NCBI RefSeq assembly: GCF_003316845.1
Contig: NZ_QMIK01000005.1
Span: 62,001 to 126,000 of the forward strand
Direction of reading: 5' to 3'
Length of the DNA: 64,000 bases
Source: Cognataquiflexum aquatile
GTDB taxonomy: Bacteria > Bacteroidota > Bacteroidia > Cytophagales > Cyclobacteriaceae
Shown: piece by piece, positions 18,471-28,137 of the stretch
Position numbering within the stretch: position 1 is the first letter of the stretch
Layout: every line of letters starts with the position of its first letter
The notes under the pieces: model-generated
Databases searched by the model: none
What the model saw: the letters and a program-made list of their open reading frames with translations, nothing else
What the model was told of the DNA's origin: nothing
Made by a program: the position numbers and the translations under genes

Positions 18471-19247
18471 TTAATTTACAGCAACAACCTCAGTTTGTTG
18501 ACCTGCTTTTTGACTACTCAAAAATGCACTGTAATATTCAAGATAATTTTTAAGCATTTTATTCACGCCGTTGGCGGTAATTGTTGCTCCCGACATTCCA
18601 TCCACTTTATGAAGGTCTGATTCATAATCTTTCCCCTCCCCTTTTTGCATATAAACTGATTGGATCTTTCCGGATTCATCAAATATTTTTTTCCCCTGAT
18701 ACCTTTCTTGGACATCGGATGAAGTGATCCTCGCACCCAAACCCGGCGTTTCCGCTTTATGGGCAAATGTTACCCCTTCAATGGTACTCAAATCAGTCTG
18801 CAAGGCAACATAACCCCAAATTTCGTCCCAAAGTCCTGCACCATATACAGGTAAAATATAAGACTCTACGGATTCAGGATTACCCTCTGCATGGTAAATG
18901 AAAATTGGATACATCCTGTTCTCAGGTGCCATTTTATAATTTTTACCAACATTGACTTTTTCCGCAACTACAGGACTACCATCAGGTGCAGTCTCAATAA
19001 CTTTACCTTCGATATCTACCACTTTTGAAGAAATCCTGCTTTCATAAAAACTCAAAACCTCTTCAGGCTTCATTTTACCAAGTTGATCACCATCAACCAC
19101 CGCACCAAGAATCTGTTTTTTGGTATCCAATTCTTCAGCCTTCCTTTGTAATGGACCTAAAATCTGAGAGGATCCTGATAACAATAACCCTAAAATTATT
19201 GTCAATATAGCTGAGAATGTAATAATGTATGTATTAGACTGTTGCAC
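18471..19247 (-). CDS. nqrC: Na+-translocating NADH:quinone reductase subunit C
   Basis: NqrC is anchored by one N-terminal helix (about residues 7-25) and carries a covalent FMN on a threonine in the SGAT motif, seen here as DGMSGATITANG near residue 220. The 258-residue length is normal. The start is GTG inside the 3' end of nqrB, giving a 14-base overlap and probable translational coupling. Flavin attachment needs the ApbE flavin transferase, whose gene is not in the window. Confidence 0.96.
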   Translation of the reverse strand: MQQSNTYIITFSAILTIILGLLLSGSSQILGPLQRKAEELDTKKQILGAVVDGDQLGKMKPEEVLSFYESRISSKVVDIEGKVIETAPDGSPVVAEKVNVGKNYKMAPENRMYPIFIYHAEGNPESVESYILPVYGAGLWDEIWGYVALQTDLSTIEGVTFAHKAETPGLGARITSSDVQERYQGKKIFDESGKIQSVYMQKGEGKDYESDLHKVDGMSGATITANGVNKMLKNYLEYYSAFLSSQKAGQQTEVVAVN

Positions 19248-20448
19248 GTTGTAACCTCCTGTTTTTATTAGCTTTAACTACATAATAATCAATCAATGGC
19301 GCAAATACATTCATGAAGAGAACAGCAAGCATGATTCCCTCCGGATATGCCGGATTAGTCACCCTGATAATCACTGTCAAAAATCCTATCAACAAACCAT
19401 ATATCCATTTCCCAGTTTCTGTCTGAGCTGCAGAAACAGGATCTGTCGCCATGAAAACCATTCCAAATGCCAATCCACCAACTACCCAATGGTATTCAGG
19501 TGACATAGCCATATATTCATTAACTGCAAATAAATTCATGACCACTCCCATAATATAAGCGCCTGCAAATCCACTTACAATAATTTTCCAACTTCCTACA
19601 CCTGTTCCTATCAAAATTAGCGCTCCGATGATACACATAAGTGTGGAAGTTTCACCGATGGAGCCTGGGATCCAACCCATAAACATATTGGCAAAACTAT
19701 ATATTCCATCTCCCATTACAGAATTGTGTTCTGCGAGTGCTTGGGTGACCGGTTGACCATCAACGCCTGCGTTGTAAGCAACTGCCAAAGCGGTAGCACC
19801 GGAGAAGCCATCAACAGGTGCCTTGTCTCCAAGATAAGTCCAAACAAGATCACCTGAAATCTGTGCAGGATAGGCAAAGTACAAAAATGCCCGTGCCGTC
19901 ATGGCAACATTAAGTACATTCATGCCCGTGCCTCCAAAAACTTCTTTTGCTATGACCACTGCGAATATCGTAGCGAGGGCAACTTGCCACAATGGAATCG
20001 TTGCCGGTACAACCAAAGGAATCAACATTCCTGTCACTAGGAACCCTTCATTGATGGGGTGTTTTCTGATTACAGCAAAAGCTGCTTCTACCAATCCACC
20101 TGCCGCGTAAGCTACTATCACAATCGGAAGTACAAGTTGTAATCCCAAAAGGAATTTAGGACCGAAATCCTCCCACAAGCCTGCAGTCTGTCCCGTTGCA
20201 AGAAAATGCTGATGCCCGGTATTGTAAATACCAAAAAGAAGACAAGGAATCATGGCAATCACCACAGTGATCATCATCCTCTTCAGGTCAATGGCATCTT
20301 TTACCTGAGCACCTTTTATACCGTTTGTATGATTGGGAGAAAACAAAAATGTCTCTCCTGCCTCATAGAGGTAAAATAGGTTCTCCAACTTTCCGCCTTT
20401 ATGAAAAAGCGGTTTCTGCTTATCCAACAGATCTCTTAGAAACTTCAT
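19234..20448 (-). CDS. nqrB: Na+-translocating NADH:quinone reductase subunit B
   Basis: NqrB is the large membrane subunit that binds riboflavin and a covalent FMN and forms part of the sodium channel. The 404-residue protein has about ten hydrophobic segments and the FMN-attachment motif DGFSGATAL, with its threonine near residue 217. The start ATG lies five bases after the nqrA stop. Confidence 0.96.
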   Translation of the reverse strand: MKFLRDLLDKQKPLFHKGGKLENLFYLYEAGETFLFSPNHTNGIKGAQVKDAIDLKRMMITVVIAMIPCLLFGIYNTGHQHFLATGQTAGLWEDFGPKFLLGLQLVLPIVIVAYAAGGLVEAAFAVIRKHPINEGFLVTGMLIPLVVPATIPLWQVALATIFAVVIAKEVFGGTGMNVLNVAMTARAFLYFAYPAQISGDLVWTYLGDKAPVDGFSGATALAVAYNAGVDGQPVTQALAEHNSVMGDGIYSFANMFMGWIPGSIGETSTLMCIIGALILIGTGVGSWKIIVSGFAGAYIMGVVMNLFAVNEYMAMSPEYHWVVGGLAFGMVFMATDPVSAAQTETGKWIYGLLIGFLTVIIRVTNPAYPEGIMLAVLFMNVFAPLIDYYVVKANKNRRLQRATV

Positions 20449-20453
20449 ATTAA

Positions 20454-21818
20454 TTAACTGTATTGAATTAAATCTATTCCTTTTCTGATTATTTCCTGAA
20501 CGGGATGCTTGGATACATCTACAAACTCACAGAGTGCAAGGTCTTCCTCCACCACTTCGTAAATTCCCAATTCTTCCATTTCGTCAAAATCTTCAGCCAT
20601 AATGGCCTTCAACAAATAAACCGGAAGAATATCCATCGGTGTGACGCTTTCAAAAACTCCGGTCTGGACAAACGCCCTTTCTTCTCCTCTCACATTGGTA
20701 TCAAGAACATACTCCTTGTTTGGCTTCAAGAAAGAAAGTAAACCAAGTGCTCTATGGTAACTCAGTTTCTCTGTAGTTGGCTTCATCCAACCCAAAAACT
20801 CATAGTAATCTCCTTCGGGAAGAATGGTAATTTGACTTGCATAAAATCCCAAATAACCATCATTATTGATTTTTTCACCTGTCAGGACATTCCCGGAAAC
20901 CACTCTAATATGGCCTTGCTTGAGGTTGCCATTCACCAAAGTATCGACACAGGCGCCGATATATGTTTTTGCATAGGCGGCTTTCTTTGCTTCAGAACCC
21001 GAAACAGCAACTAGTTTTGATGCGTCGTATTTTCCTTCAACAAAAAGCTTTCCGATCTGAACAACCCCAAAAGGACTGATTGTCCAGACTAATTCCCCTT
21101 TATTGATTGGATCAACATGGTGAATATGGACACCCACATTTCCTGCAGGATGTGGACCGGAAAATTTATTGACCTGCGCGCCTTGAACATTTGCAAAAAC
21201 AGGTGCTATCTCCGAATCAAGTTCAAGTCCCAAGTGAACTTTTCCTGCTGTCAGTTTTTGAAGTACAAGAACACCGGCCTGGAAATATTTTTCTTCCCCT
21301 TTCAAAGCAAACCCATAATCGGGTGCAAGAGGATGGGTATCAAAACCCGAAATAAAAATAGATTTTGGGGAATCCTGTGGGTTGGCAACAATTCCATATG
21401 GCCTTTGTATCAATTGGGGCCAAACTCCACTTTTACATAGCTGGGAGATCGCAGTCTCTTTGGAAAGAGTTTTTAATGAAGATTCAGAGAATTTTTCGAA
21501 AGATTCATAACTGACGTCAGAATCTGCTAGGATTTTGATCTCCAACAGTTTCCTTTTGTCCCCTCTTTTGATTTCGACTATCTCCCCAGAAACAGGAGCG
21601 ACATAAAGCACACTTTCCATCGCTTTGTCAAATAAAATCGGAGTACCGGCTTTTACCGAATCTCCTTCATTTACAGTGACTTTTGGTCTTTGCATTCCAA
21701 TAAAATCAGCAGGTTTGATCGCAAAGGTTTTTGCCCGTTTGAAATCCCCAAGCTGCTTTTCAGCTTTTCCGGCGAGCTTAATATCAAATCCTTTCTTAAG
21801 CTTTATTGTTTTTGACAT
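20454..21818 (-). CDS. nqrA: Na+-translocating NADH:quinone reductase subunit A
   Basis: NqrA is the soluble cytoplasmic subunit implicated in quinone binding. The 454-residue length and the N-terminal KLKKGFDIKLAGKAE segment match the family, and the RnfC-like beta-grasp regions follow (GTPILFDKAMESVLYVAPVSG). It is the first gene of the operon; a TAnnTTTG box lies 36 bases upstream. Confidence 0.96.
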   Translation of the reverse strand: MSKTIKLKKGFDIKLAGKAEKQLGDFKRAKTFAIKPADFIGMQRPKVTVNEGDSVKAGTPILFDKAMESVLYVAPVSGEIVEIKRGDKRKLLEIKILADSDVSYESFEKFSESSLKTLSKETAISQLCKSGVWPQLIQRPYGIVANPQDSPKSIFISGFDTHPLAPDYGFALKGEEKYFQAGVLVLQKLTAGKVHLGLELDSEIAPVFANVQGAQVNKFSGPHPAGNVGVHIHHVDPINKGELVWTISPFGVVQIGKLFVEGKYDASKLVAVSGSEAKKAAYAKTYIGACVDTLVNGNLKQGHIRVVSGNVLTGEKINNDGYLGFYASQITILPEGDYYEFLGWMKPTTEKLSYHRALGLLSFLKPNKEYVLDTNVRGEERAFVQTGVFESVTPMDILPVYLLKAIMAEDFDEMEELGIYEVVEEDLALCEFVDVSKHPVQEIIRKGIDLIQYS

Positions 21819-21854
21819 ATGATTTTGAACTGTATGGTCTATTTAAAAACGCCT

Positions 21855-21862
21855 CAAATCTA
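21855..21862 (-). promoter_or_regulatory. Predicted -7 box of the nqr operon
   Basis: On the minus strand it reads TAGATTTG, an exact TAnnTTTG match, 36 bases upstream of the nqrA ATG. No -33 TTG is seen at the usual spacing. Confidence 0.5.
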
Positions 21863-21952
21863 ATAAAATACATCAGTTATTTGAAGGTAATTTTGGTAAT
21901 ATTTGTGAGTTTTCGCACAGATATTAAAGGTTTTATTTGAATGGAAGGCTGG

Positions 21953-22852
21953 TCAATTTTCCAAAACCCTGTCTCTTTCCAAAGACTGGACATGATCCAA
22001 CACCCGCTCCATCAACCACATAGGTGTGGAAGTTGCGCCGCATATGCCTATTTTGTCCACAGGATTAAACCAAGATGGGTCGATTTCTGTTTCGTTCTCC
22101 ACAAAATAACTTCTGTTATTTTCGGCTAGGCAAACCTGATATAATGCTCTTCCGTTGGAGCTTTTTTTGCCTGAGACAAATAAAATGACATCATTCTCCT
22201 GCGAAAACCGCTGAAGCTGTGGCTCCCTGTTGGAAACCTGTCGGCAAATCGAGTCATTGGCATTGAAATCAACCTCTGAAAGCTCCCCTTTCTCAGCCCT
22301 TATCCTTTCCTCAATTTTTGCTTTCAGTTCATAAAATCCTTTGGTGCTTTTGGTAGTCTGACTGAACAAGGTAACTGGTCGGGAATAATCGACTTTATCC
22401 AAATCTATGTCCTCCATGACAACAATGGCTTTTTCTAAAGTCTGTCCTGTAAGCCCAATCACTTCAGCATGGCCTTTTTTGCCATAGATGACAATCTGCC
22501 CCTGCTCTCTTTCCATTTTATCAAATGCTGTTTTTACCCTATGCTGCAGTTTCAAAACTACCGGGCAAGAGGCATCAATCAGTTCGATGTTATTTTCTAT
22601 CGCTGTTCTATAAGTTTCCGGTGGTTCACCATGAGCCCTTATCAACACCTTACAATCTGTCAATCCCTGAAGCTGCTCCCTATCGATCACCACCAATCCT
22701 TTTTCGCTCAGCCGCTTCACTTCCATGTCATTGTGGACAATGTCTCCAAGGCAATATAACTTCTCAGATACTTCCATTTCGTCCTCCGCCATTTTGATGG
22801 CAAACTCAACTCCAAAACAATACCCTGAATTTTTGTCAATGGTCACTTCCAT
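21953..22852 (-). CDS. ispH: 4-Hydroxy-3-methylbut-2-enyl diphosphate reductase
   Basis: IspH (LytB) makes IPP and DMAPP in the last step of the MEP isoprenoid pathway with an Fe-S cluster. With the ATG at 22852 the cluster cysteines fall at C12 (SGYCFGVE), C96 (DASCPVVL) and C203 (SICRQVS), matching the family pattern. The longer frame upstream (to 22897) overlaps cmk and lacks similarity. The length is 299 residues. It lies 10 bases after the cmk stop and is probably co-transcribed with it. Confidence 0.95.
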   Translation of the reverse strand: MEVTIDKNSGYCFGVEFAIKMAEDEMEVSEKLYCLGDIVHNDMEVKRLSEKGLVVIDREQLQGLTDCKVLIRAHGEPPETYRTAIENNIELIDASCPVVLKLQHRVKTAFDKMEREQGQIVIYGKKGHAEVIGLTGQTLEKAIVVMEDIDLDKVDYSRPVTLFSQTTKSTKGFYELKAKIEERIRAEKGELSEVDFNANDSICRQVSNREPQLQRFSQENDVILFVSGKKSSNGRALYQVCLAENNRSYFVENETEIDPSWFNPVDKIGICGATSTPMWLMERVLDHVQSLERDRVLEN

Positions 22853-22862
22853 AGTCAAAATA

Positions 22863-23543
22863 TTAAATGCCGATTTTTTCTTTGGCGAATGATACAATCT
22901 GATTTACCTGATCTTCAAATTCCAACAAACTCGTGTCCAACTCTACCGCATCTTCTGCTTTTCGAAGTGGACTTTCCTGTCTTGTCGTATCTACCTGATC
23001 TCTTTCTGCTAGATTTTGCACTATTTTTTCAAGTGCTACCAACTCCCCTCTTTCGAGAAGTTCTTTTTGACGTCTTTCGGCCCGGATATTCAAATCCGCC
23101 GACATAAAAACCTTCAATTCGGCAGTAGGAAATACCACTGTTCCGATATCCCTTCCATCCATGACCACACCTTTCTTTTTACCCATTTTTTGCTGTTGGG
23201 CGACGAGTTCGGTCCTTACCTCTTTGATCTTACTGACTTCACTTACATAATCAGAAACCCGCATGGACCGGATTTCATCCTCTACGTTCAATCCATTGAG
23301 ATAGGTTTCCTGCTTTCCATTATCGGGATTCGGGTGAAAGGAGATTTCAAGGGATTCGAGAAATTTATTGACTTCCTTAGGATTGGAAAGGACAACATGG
23401 TTATTCAAAAAATGTAATGTCGCAGCTCTGTACATGGCTCCTGAGTCGATATAAGTATAACCCAAATTCTGGGCCACGGCTTTAGCAGTAGAACTTTTGC
23501 CACATCCTGAGTATCCGTCAATTGCAATCACAATTTTCTGCAT
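22863..23543 (-). CDS. cmk: Cytidylate kinase
   Basis: Cmk phosphorylates CMP and dCMP using ATP. The P-loop GYSGCGKSS is at residues 10-18, followed by YIDSGAMYRA, and the VMDGRDIGTVVFP segment typical of bacterial Cmk is near residue 150. The 226-residue length is normal. I prefer the ATG at 23543 to the TTG one codon upstream. A promoter box lies 38 bases before it, and ispH follows in the same operon; cmk next to ispH is a pairing I do not consider functionally linked. Confidence 0.95.
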   Translation of the reverse strand: MQKIVIAIDGYSGCGKSSTAKAVAQNLGYTYIDSGAMYRAATLHFLNNHVVLSNPKEVNKFLESLEISFHPNPDNGKQETYLNGLNVEDEIRSMRVSDYVSEVSKIKEVRTELVAQQQKMGKKKGVVMDGRDIGTVVFPTAELKVFMSADLNIRAERRQKELLERGELVALEKIVQNLAERDQVDTTRQESPLRKAEDAVELDTSLLEFEDQVNQIVSFAKEKIGI

Positions 23544-23581
23544 CAAATAAAAGTAGCCTTGGCTTTTTTTAATTTCAGGCG

Positions 23582-23589
23582 CAAATATA
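23582..23589 (-). promoter_or_regulatory. Predicted -7 box of cmk-ispH
   Basis: TATATTTG on the minus strand, an exact TAnnTTTG match, 38 bases upstream of the cmk ATG. Confidence 0.5.
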
Positions 23590-23697
23590 GTAGTTTTAAA
23601 TCTATTTCCTTTTCAATATGTATGTATTACAAAACTTGGTAAGGCTAATTCATAATATCGTAAACATATATTTCCAATCTTTCAAAAACATTCCACC

Positions 23698-25332
23698 ATG
23701 GGTAATCTCCTTGTCCTCGGACAGCTTGTTGATATTTCAAACCGAGAGATATTTTCTGCGGAAATTTCTGTGGAAAAAGGCAAAATTGTATCCATCCGAA
23801 AAGTTGTTGAAGACAAAACACTTCCCTTTATCCTACCGGGTTTCATTGATGCCCATGTACACATAGAGTCCTCCATGCTCGTTCCTTCAGAATTTGCGAG
23901 GCTGGCTGTTCCACACGGTACTGTGGCCACTGTTTCTGATCCGCACGAAATCGCCAATGTATGTGGCATGGAGGGAATCAATTACATGATAGACAATGGA
24001 AAACAGGTTCCCTTCAAATTTTATTTTGGCGCACCATCCTGCGTTCCGGCTACTCCCTTTGAAACTGCAGGAGCGGAAATAAGCGTCAGGGATATCGATG
24101 ATCTCTTGGAGAGAAAAGAAATAAGCTACCTCGCAGAGATGATGAATTGGCCGGGAACGGTCCACAGAGACCCGATAGTCATGGAAAAAATTGCCCTTGC
24201 GAAGAAATACGGCAAGCCTGTCGATGGCCATGCTCCGGGATTGAGAGGAGAAATTGCTGCCCAATATGTGTCCGCAGGCATTACCACTGACCACGAATGC
24301 TTTACTTTGGAAGAGGCTTTGGACAAGGTAAAGTTGGGTATGAAAATCTCCATCCGTGAAGGCAGCGCTGCCAAAAATTTCGATGCACTGATAGATATCA
24401 TCGATGATTATCCTGACATGGTGATGTTTTGCTCGGACGATAAGCATCCGGATAACCTCGCTATCAGCCATATCAATGAACTTGTCGTGCGGTCAGTAGC
24501 CAAAGGAAAGGATGTCTTTGATGTTTTAAAAGCAGCATGTATCACCCCTGTACAGCATTACAGCATGGACGTCGGTCAAATGCAGATTGGCGATCCTGCA
24601 GATTTTATTGTGGTCCAAGACCTCAAGGATTTCAAAGTCCTTCAGACATATATCGATGGAAAGTTGGTGGCGGAAGACGGAAAAACTTTGATCCACAAGA
24701 TCCATAATCCCATTATCAATAACTTCAATACAGGATTAAAGACTGTTGAAAATTTTAAATTATTGGCAAAAGGAAACATAGTCCGAGTAATCAGCGCATT
24801 AGACGGACAGCTTATCACTCCTGAGATCCAAGGTGAAATTCTTATTAAGGAAGGCTTGGCCGAATCAAACCCCCTATCTGATATTCTAAAATTGACGGTA
24901 GTCAACCGTTACCAAGAGGCAATGCCTGCCATTGCTTTTATCAAAAACTTCGGATTGAAATCCGGAGCAATCGCTTCTTCAGTCGGCCATGATTCACACA
25001 ATATCATAGCAGTCGGCGTAGATGATGCGTCCATTTGCCGGGCGGTCAATTTACTGATCCAAGAAAAAGGCGGCATTTCTGCTGTAAATGATACCGCGGA
25101 GTTGGTTTTGCCTTTGCCTGTGGGAGGAATCATGTCACCAGACGATGGCTATGAAGTGGCACAAGCTTATACAAACATCGACAAAATGGCGAAGGAAATG
25201 GGTTCATCTCTCAAATCCCCTTTTATGACATTGAGTTTTATGGCACTATTGGTCATCCCCGATCTCAAACTCAGCGACAAAGGATTGTTTGACGGTCAGC
25301 GATTTGAGTTTGTTGACGTGTTTCTATCCTAG
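23698..25332 (+). CDS. ade: Adenine deaminase
   Basis: Converts adenine to hypoxanthine and ammonia in purine salvage; the hypoxanthine could feed the hpt product encoded at 48397. It is a 544-residue member of the amidohydrolase superfamily with the metal-binding DAHVHIES (H53, H55), the family-specific [12 protein letters not shown] stretch, a VDGHAPGL segment near 180 and FCSDDKHP near 245. The C-terminal AdeC domain (SVGHDSHN) is also present. The upstream 150 bases contain neither a TAnnTTTG box nor a purine riboswitch that I can recognise. Confidence 0.95.
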   Translation: MGNLLVLGQLVDISNREIFSAEISVEKGKIVSIRKVVEDKTLPFILPGFIDAHVHIESSMLVPSEFARLAVPHGTVATVSDPHEIANVCGMEGINYMIDNGKQVPFKFYFGAPSCVPATPFETAGAEISVRDIDDLLERKEISYLAEMMNWPGTVHRDPIVMEKIALAKKYGKPVDGHAPGLRGEIAAQYVSAGITTDHECFTLEEALDKVKLGMKISIREGSAAKNFDALIDIIDDYPDMVMFCSDDKHPDNLAISHINELVVRSVAKGKDVFDVLKAACITPVQHYSMDVGQMQIGDPADFIVVQDLKDFKVLQTYIDGKLVAEDGKTLIHKIHNPIINNFNTGLKTVENFKLLAKGNIVRVISALDGQLITPEIQGEILIKEGLAESNPLSDILKLTVVNRYQEAMPAIAFIKNFGLKSGAIASSVGHDSHNIIAVGVDDASICRAVNLLIQEKGGISAVNDTAELVLPLPVGGIMSPDDGYEVAQAYTNIDKMAKEMGSSLKSPFMTLSFMALLVIPDLKLSDKGLFDGQRFEFVDVFLS

Positions 25333-25562
25333 CCCTCAACCAATTGTATAAATATTTTTCAGTTTTGGGTCAAAATTAAATTTTGTCATTTTCTCAATTT
25401 CCACATAGAAATATCACAAAGCCTTTGACTCAAAATCAGAAATTGCTTCAGATGCCAAATGGAGGCCCAAAGGCTGAAATACCGAATTTAAGACAAACCT
25501 TCCCCATGAACAGGAAGTTTGTAACTTAGGACATGTAAACCCAAATATTAAAAAATAGAATT

Positions 25563-26705
25563 ATGATGAATTTTGAGCTCAATGAAAATCAGGTGATGAT
25601 CGCCAAGATGATTCGCGACTTTGGAGCAAAGGAGATTACCCCATTCAGGAAAGAATGGGATGACAAGCAGATTTTTCCACTAGAACTTTTCAAAAAACTT
25701 GGCCATCTCGGATTGATGGGCGTCCTCGTCCCAACAGAGTACGGAGGCTCAGGTTTTGGCTATTTTGAATATGTGACAGCGATTGCCGAATTATCAAAAT
25801 TGGATCCGTCGGTCGGTTTGTCTATGGCAGCGCACAATTCACTTTGCACCAACCACATCCTGATGTTTGGAAATGAAGCCCAAAAGCAAAAATACATCCC
25901 AAAGTTGGCCACCTGCGAATTGCTTGGAGCCTGGGGATTGACGGAACCGAACACCGGTTCTGATGCCGGCAATATGAGAACTGTGGCTGTCAAGGACGGC
26001 GATCACTACATCATCAACGGCGCCAAAAACTTTATCACACATGGAATTTCCGGTGATTTAGCTGTGGTAATCGCAAGAACCGGAAAAATAGGTGATTCCC
26101 ACGGGATGACAGCCTTTGTGGTAGAAAAGGGAACTCCAGGATTCAAAGGCGGAAGAAAAGAAGACAAACTCGGCATGCGCGCATCTGAGACCTCTGAGAT
26201 GATTTTTGAAGATTGTAGGGTCCACGAAAGTCAGATTTTAGGTGAGGTTGGGGATGGCTTTATCCAATCAATGAAAGTTCTTGATGGTGGAAGGATCTCT
26301 ATTGCTGCACTATCCTTAGGCATTGCGGAAGGTGCATTGGAAGCATCCATCCAATATTCCAAGGAACGTCACCAATTCAATAAACCGATCAACAGCTTTC
26401 AGGGAATTTCTTTCAAATTGGCCGACATGGCCACCCAAATAGAAGCGGCAAAGCTATTGACTTTCAAAGCAGCAGCCTTGAAAAACAAAGGCCAAAAAGT
26501 GACTTTGGAAGGCGCGCAGGCAAAATATTATGCATCTGAAGTGGCAGTATTTGTTTCCAATGAAGCAGTTCAGATTTTCGGAGGATATGGCTTTACCAAA
26601 GATTATCCTGTGGAGAAATACTACAGAGACTCCAAACTTTGCACGATTGGAGAAGGAACATCAGAGATCCAAAAGATCGTGATTGCGAGAGAGGTTTTGA
26701 AGTAA
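25563..26705 (+). CDS. Acyl-CoA dehydrogenase (short-chain/butyryl type)
   Basis: An FAD-dependent enzyme that forms trans-2-enoyl-CoA from acyl-CoA, passing electrons to ETF. The 380-residue length fits. Family signatures include GAWGLTEPNTGSDAGN (FAD/substrate loop, near residue 120-135), RHQFNKPINSFQG near 275, and the catalytic-base segment IGEGTSEIQKI near the C-terminus, where the Glu of GEGTSE is the expected base. Chain-length preference cannot be fixed from sequence. The start may be either of two adjacent ATGs. No ETF or thiolase gene is adjacent. Confidence 0.93.
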   Translation: MMNFELNENQVMIAKMIRDFGAKEITPFRKEWDDKQIFPLELFKKLGHLGLMGVLVPTEYGGSGFGYFEYVTAIAELSKLDPSVGLSMAAHNSLCTNHILMFGNEAQKQKYIPKLATCELLGAWGLTEPNTGSDAGNMRTVAVKDGDHYIINGAKNFITHGISGDLAVVIARTGKIGDSHGMTAFVVEKGTPGFKGGRKEDKLGMRASETSEMIFEDCRVHESQILGEVGDGFIQSMKVLDGGRISIAALSLGIAEGALEASIQYSKERHQFNKPINSFQGISFKLADMATQIEAAKLLTFKAAALKNKGQKVTLEGAQAKYYASEVAVFVSNEAVQIFGGYGFTKDYPVEKYYRDSKLCTIGEGTSEIQKIVIAREVLK

Positions 26706-26713
26706 AAGGAGAA

Positions 26714-26730
26714 AAAACCTCCAAGGTTTT
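26714..26730. terminator. Possible bidirectional hairpin between convergent genes
   Basis: A perfect 7-bp stem (AAAACCT/AGGTTTT) with a 3-nt loop, eight bases after the acyl-CoA dehydrogenase stop. A-rich left and T-rich right sides allow use in both directions. A longer imperfect pairing with 26745-26758 is possible. Confidence 0.45.
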
Positions 26731-26766
26731 ACTTGATAAGGAGAACTTTGGCGGTTTTCTTGAGAA

Positions 26767-27987
26767 TTATTTTTTCTCAATAATCCGACCTCTGTACACC
26801 ACAAAATCTTCATCTTCCACATCTTTGGAAGCGGGCTTCATCCACCATAATTCCTCATCAATCAATTTAAAGCTTTCATATCGCATCTGCGGAAAATCAA
26901 TAGGACTGACCTCTTTTGTTTTCAAATCAAAAAGCACAGTTTTTATCTTCGTTTCCTCCCTCAATCTATCTTTCAATTCTTTTGTTGCTTCGTTGTTTCG
27001 GACTATTTCCAAATCCGAATCGCTGATTGGACTTGGATTATAACTGATCAAAAAATCATCTCCAAATTTCTCCAAATTTCGAATGCGGGAAGGAAATGGC
27101 GAGCCCAATTGTCCTGCATTCAGCAAACCATATTCCAGGTCCATATATTCCCATCCTTCGTGACTAGAAAATCCTGGCAAATCAATCAATATAGTTTCCT
27201 TATAAATAGGTTCATCACCTTTCCAATCAAAGAGGTATAAAACCGCTTCATTCTGAAACATCAAATAAAGCACTTCCTCCTTTTCATTAAAAAAGAAAAC
27301 AGGTCTAAAGTCTTCGAAGGGAAATGCCTTGCCTGCAAGAAATTTGCTTTTTTCTGGAAAAGGTAAAATCTGTTTGGTTTTCCCGTTGGATAAATCGGTC
27401 AGGAGAAGATTTTTTCGACTTTTATAAAATTCCCCGCCTATCTGTTGGACATCATCCATCAAGTCCAGATGATGGATCAAAAATTCTTTTCCATTCTTAT
27501 TTATCACTTGGTTCTTTCGAAACAAATCCACAAACATGTGAAAACCTGTCTGAGGCTGATAAGTCCTGTTTTGCATAACCAATTGTCCATCAATAGTAAA
27601 TACCCGGATACCGGCCATATTGTCGCCGAGTACGATATTGTGGTTTTTGTCAAAAACAAAATTATCGGCAGCCATGGAAAAATTACCGGGAACATCCCCT
27701 GATTTATCCCAGGAGTAGAGAGGCATCCCCAAGGAATCAAATACAAAAACTTTGGAAGAAGCCTTGTCTCTGAAAACCAAATTATCTCCGGATTTCCCTT
27801 CAAACGCAAAAGCAGGCACGAGGACATTTTCAACCTCAACACTATCAAGGACCTCGATGCTGTATCTGAAATTTAACCCCTCAGTCTCAGCTGCCTCTAT
27901 GCTTTTATTTTCATAGGTATCTGACGGTTTACACCCTTGATTGAGAAATAATGAAAATATTATTACGAAGCCGATTAGATATCTCAT
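26767..27987 (-). CDS. Lipoprotein, probable beta-propeller (DUF4221-like)
   Basis: A 406-residue exported lipoprotein: a hydrophobic N-terminus ending in a lipobox with cysteine at residue 19 (FLNQGC). The rest consists of repeating strand-rich units of the kind seen in six-bladed propeller lipoproteins of Bacteroidota, such as NIVLGDNMAGIRVFTIDGQ. Overall layout and the DDFLISYNPSPISD segment suggest DUF4221, but I am not certain of that family. Function is unknown; membrane-anchored propellers of this sort often bind ligands. It has no partner genes next to it. Confidence 0.65.
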   Translation of the reverse strand: MRYLIGFVIIFSLFLNQGCKPSDTYENKSIEAAETEGLNFRYSIEVLDSVEVENVLVPAFAFEGKSGDNLVFRDKASSKVFVFDSLGMPLYSWDKSGDVPGNFSMAADNFVFDKNHNIVLGDNMAGIRVFTIDGQLVMQNRTYQPQTGFHMFVDLFRKNQVINKNGKEFLIHHLDLMDDVQQIGGEFYKSRKNLLLTDLSNGKTKQILPFPEKSKFLAGKAFPFEDFRPVFFFNEKEEVLYLMFQNEAVLYLFDWKGDEPIYKETILIDLPGFSSHEGWEYMDLEYGLLNAGQLGSPFPSRIRNLEKFGDDFLISYNPSPISDSDLEIVRNNEATKELKDRLREETKIKTVLFDLKTKEVSPIDFPQMRYESFKLIDEELWWMKPASKDVEDEDFVVYRGRIIEKK

Positions 27988-28062
27988 TGAATTTTGATTT
28001 TTGAAAATTGAAATTAGAAAATCTTTTTTAGTTTTTCTTCATTTGCAGAAGAAATTAGGCAT

Positions 28063-28096
28063 AAAAAAACCCTCAGTCTCATGACCAAGGGTTTTT
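28063..28096. terminator. Terminator after the glp operon
   Basis: A stem pairing AAAAACCCT (about 28065-28073) with AGGGTTTTT (28087-28095), A-rich on the left and T-rich on the right, so it can work in both directions. On the minus strand it ends glpDKF. Confidence 0.8.
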
Positions 28097-28137
28097 ATAA
28101 ATTTTGCTTTCTCGCTTCTCGTCTCTCGCTCCTCTTT

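Noticed and set aside
22853-22897. Longer ispH overlapping cmk
   Set aside because: The extra 15 codons shift the cluster cysteines away from family positions and overlap the cmk gene.
23547-23697. Possible purine riboswitch before adenine deaminase
   Set aside because: I could not find the conserved three-way-junction core; the region is simply AT-rich.
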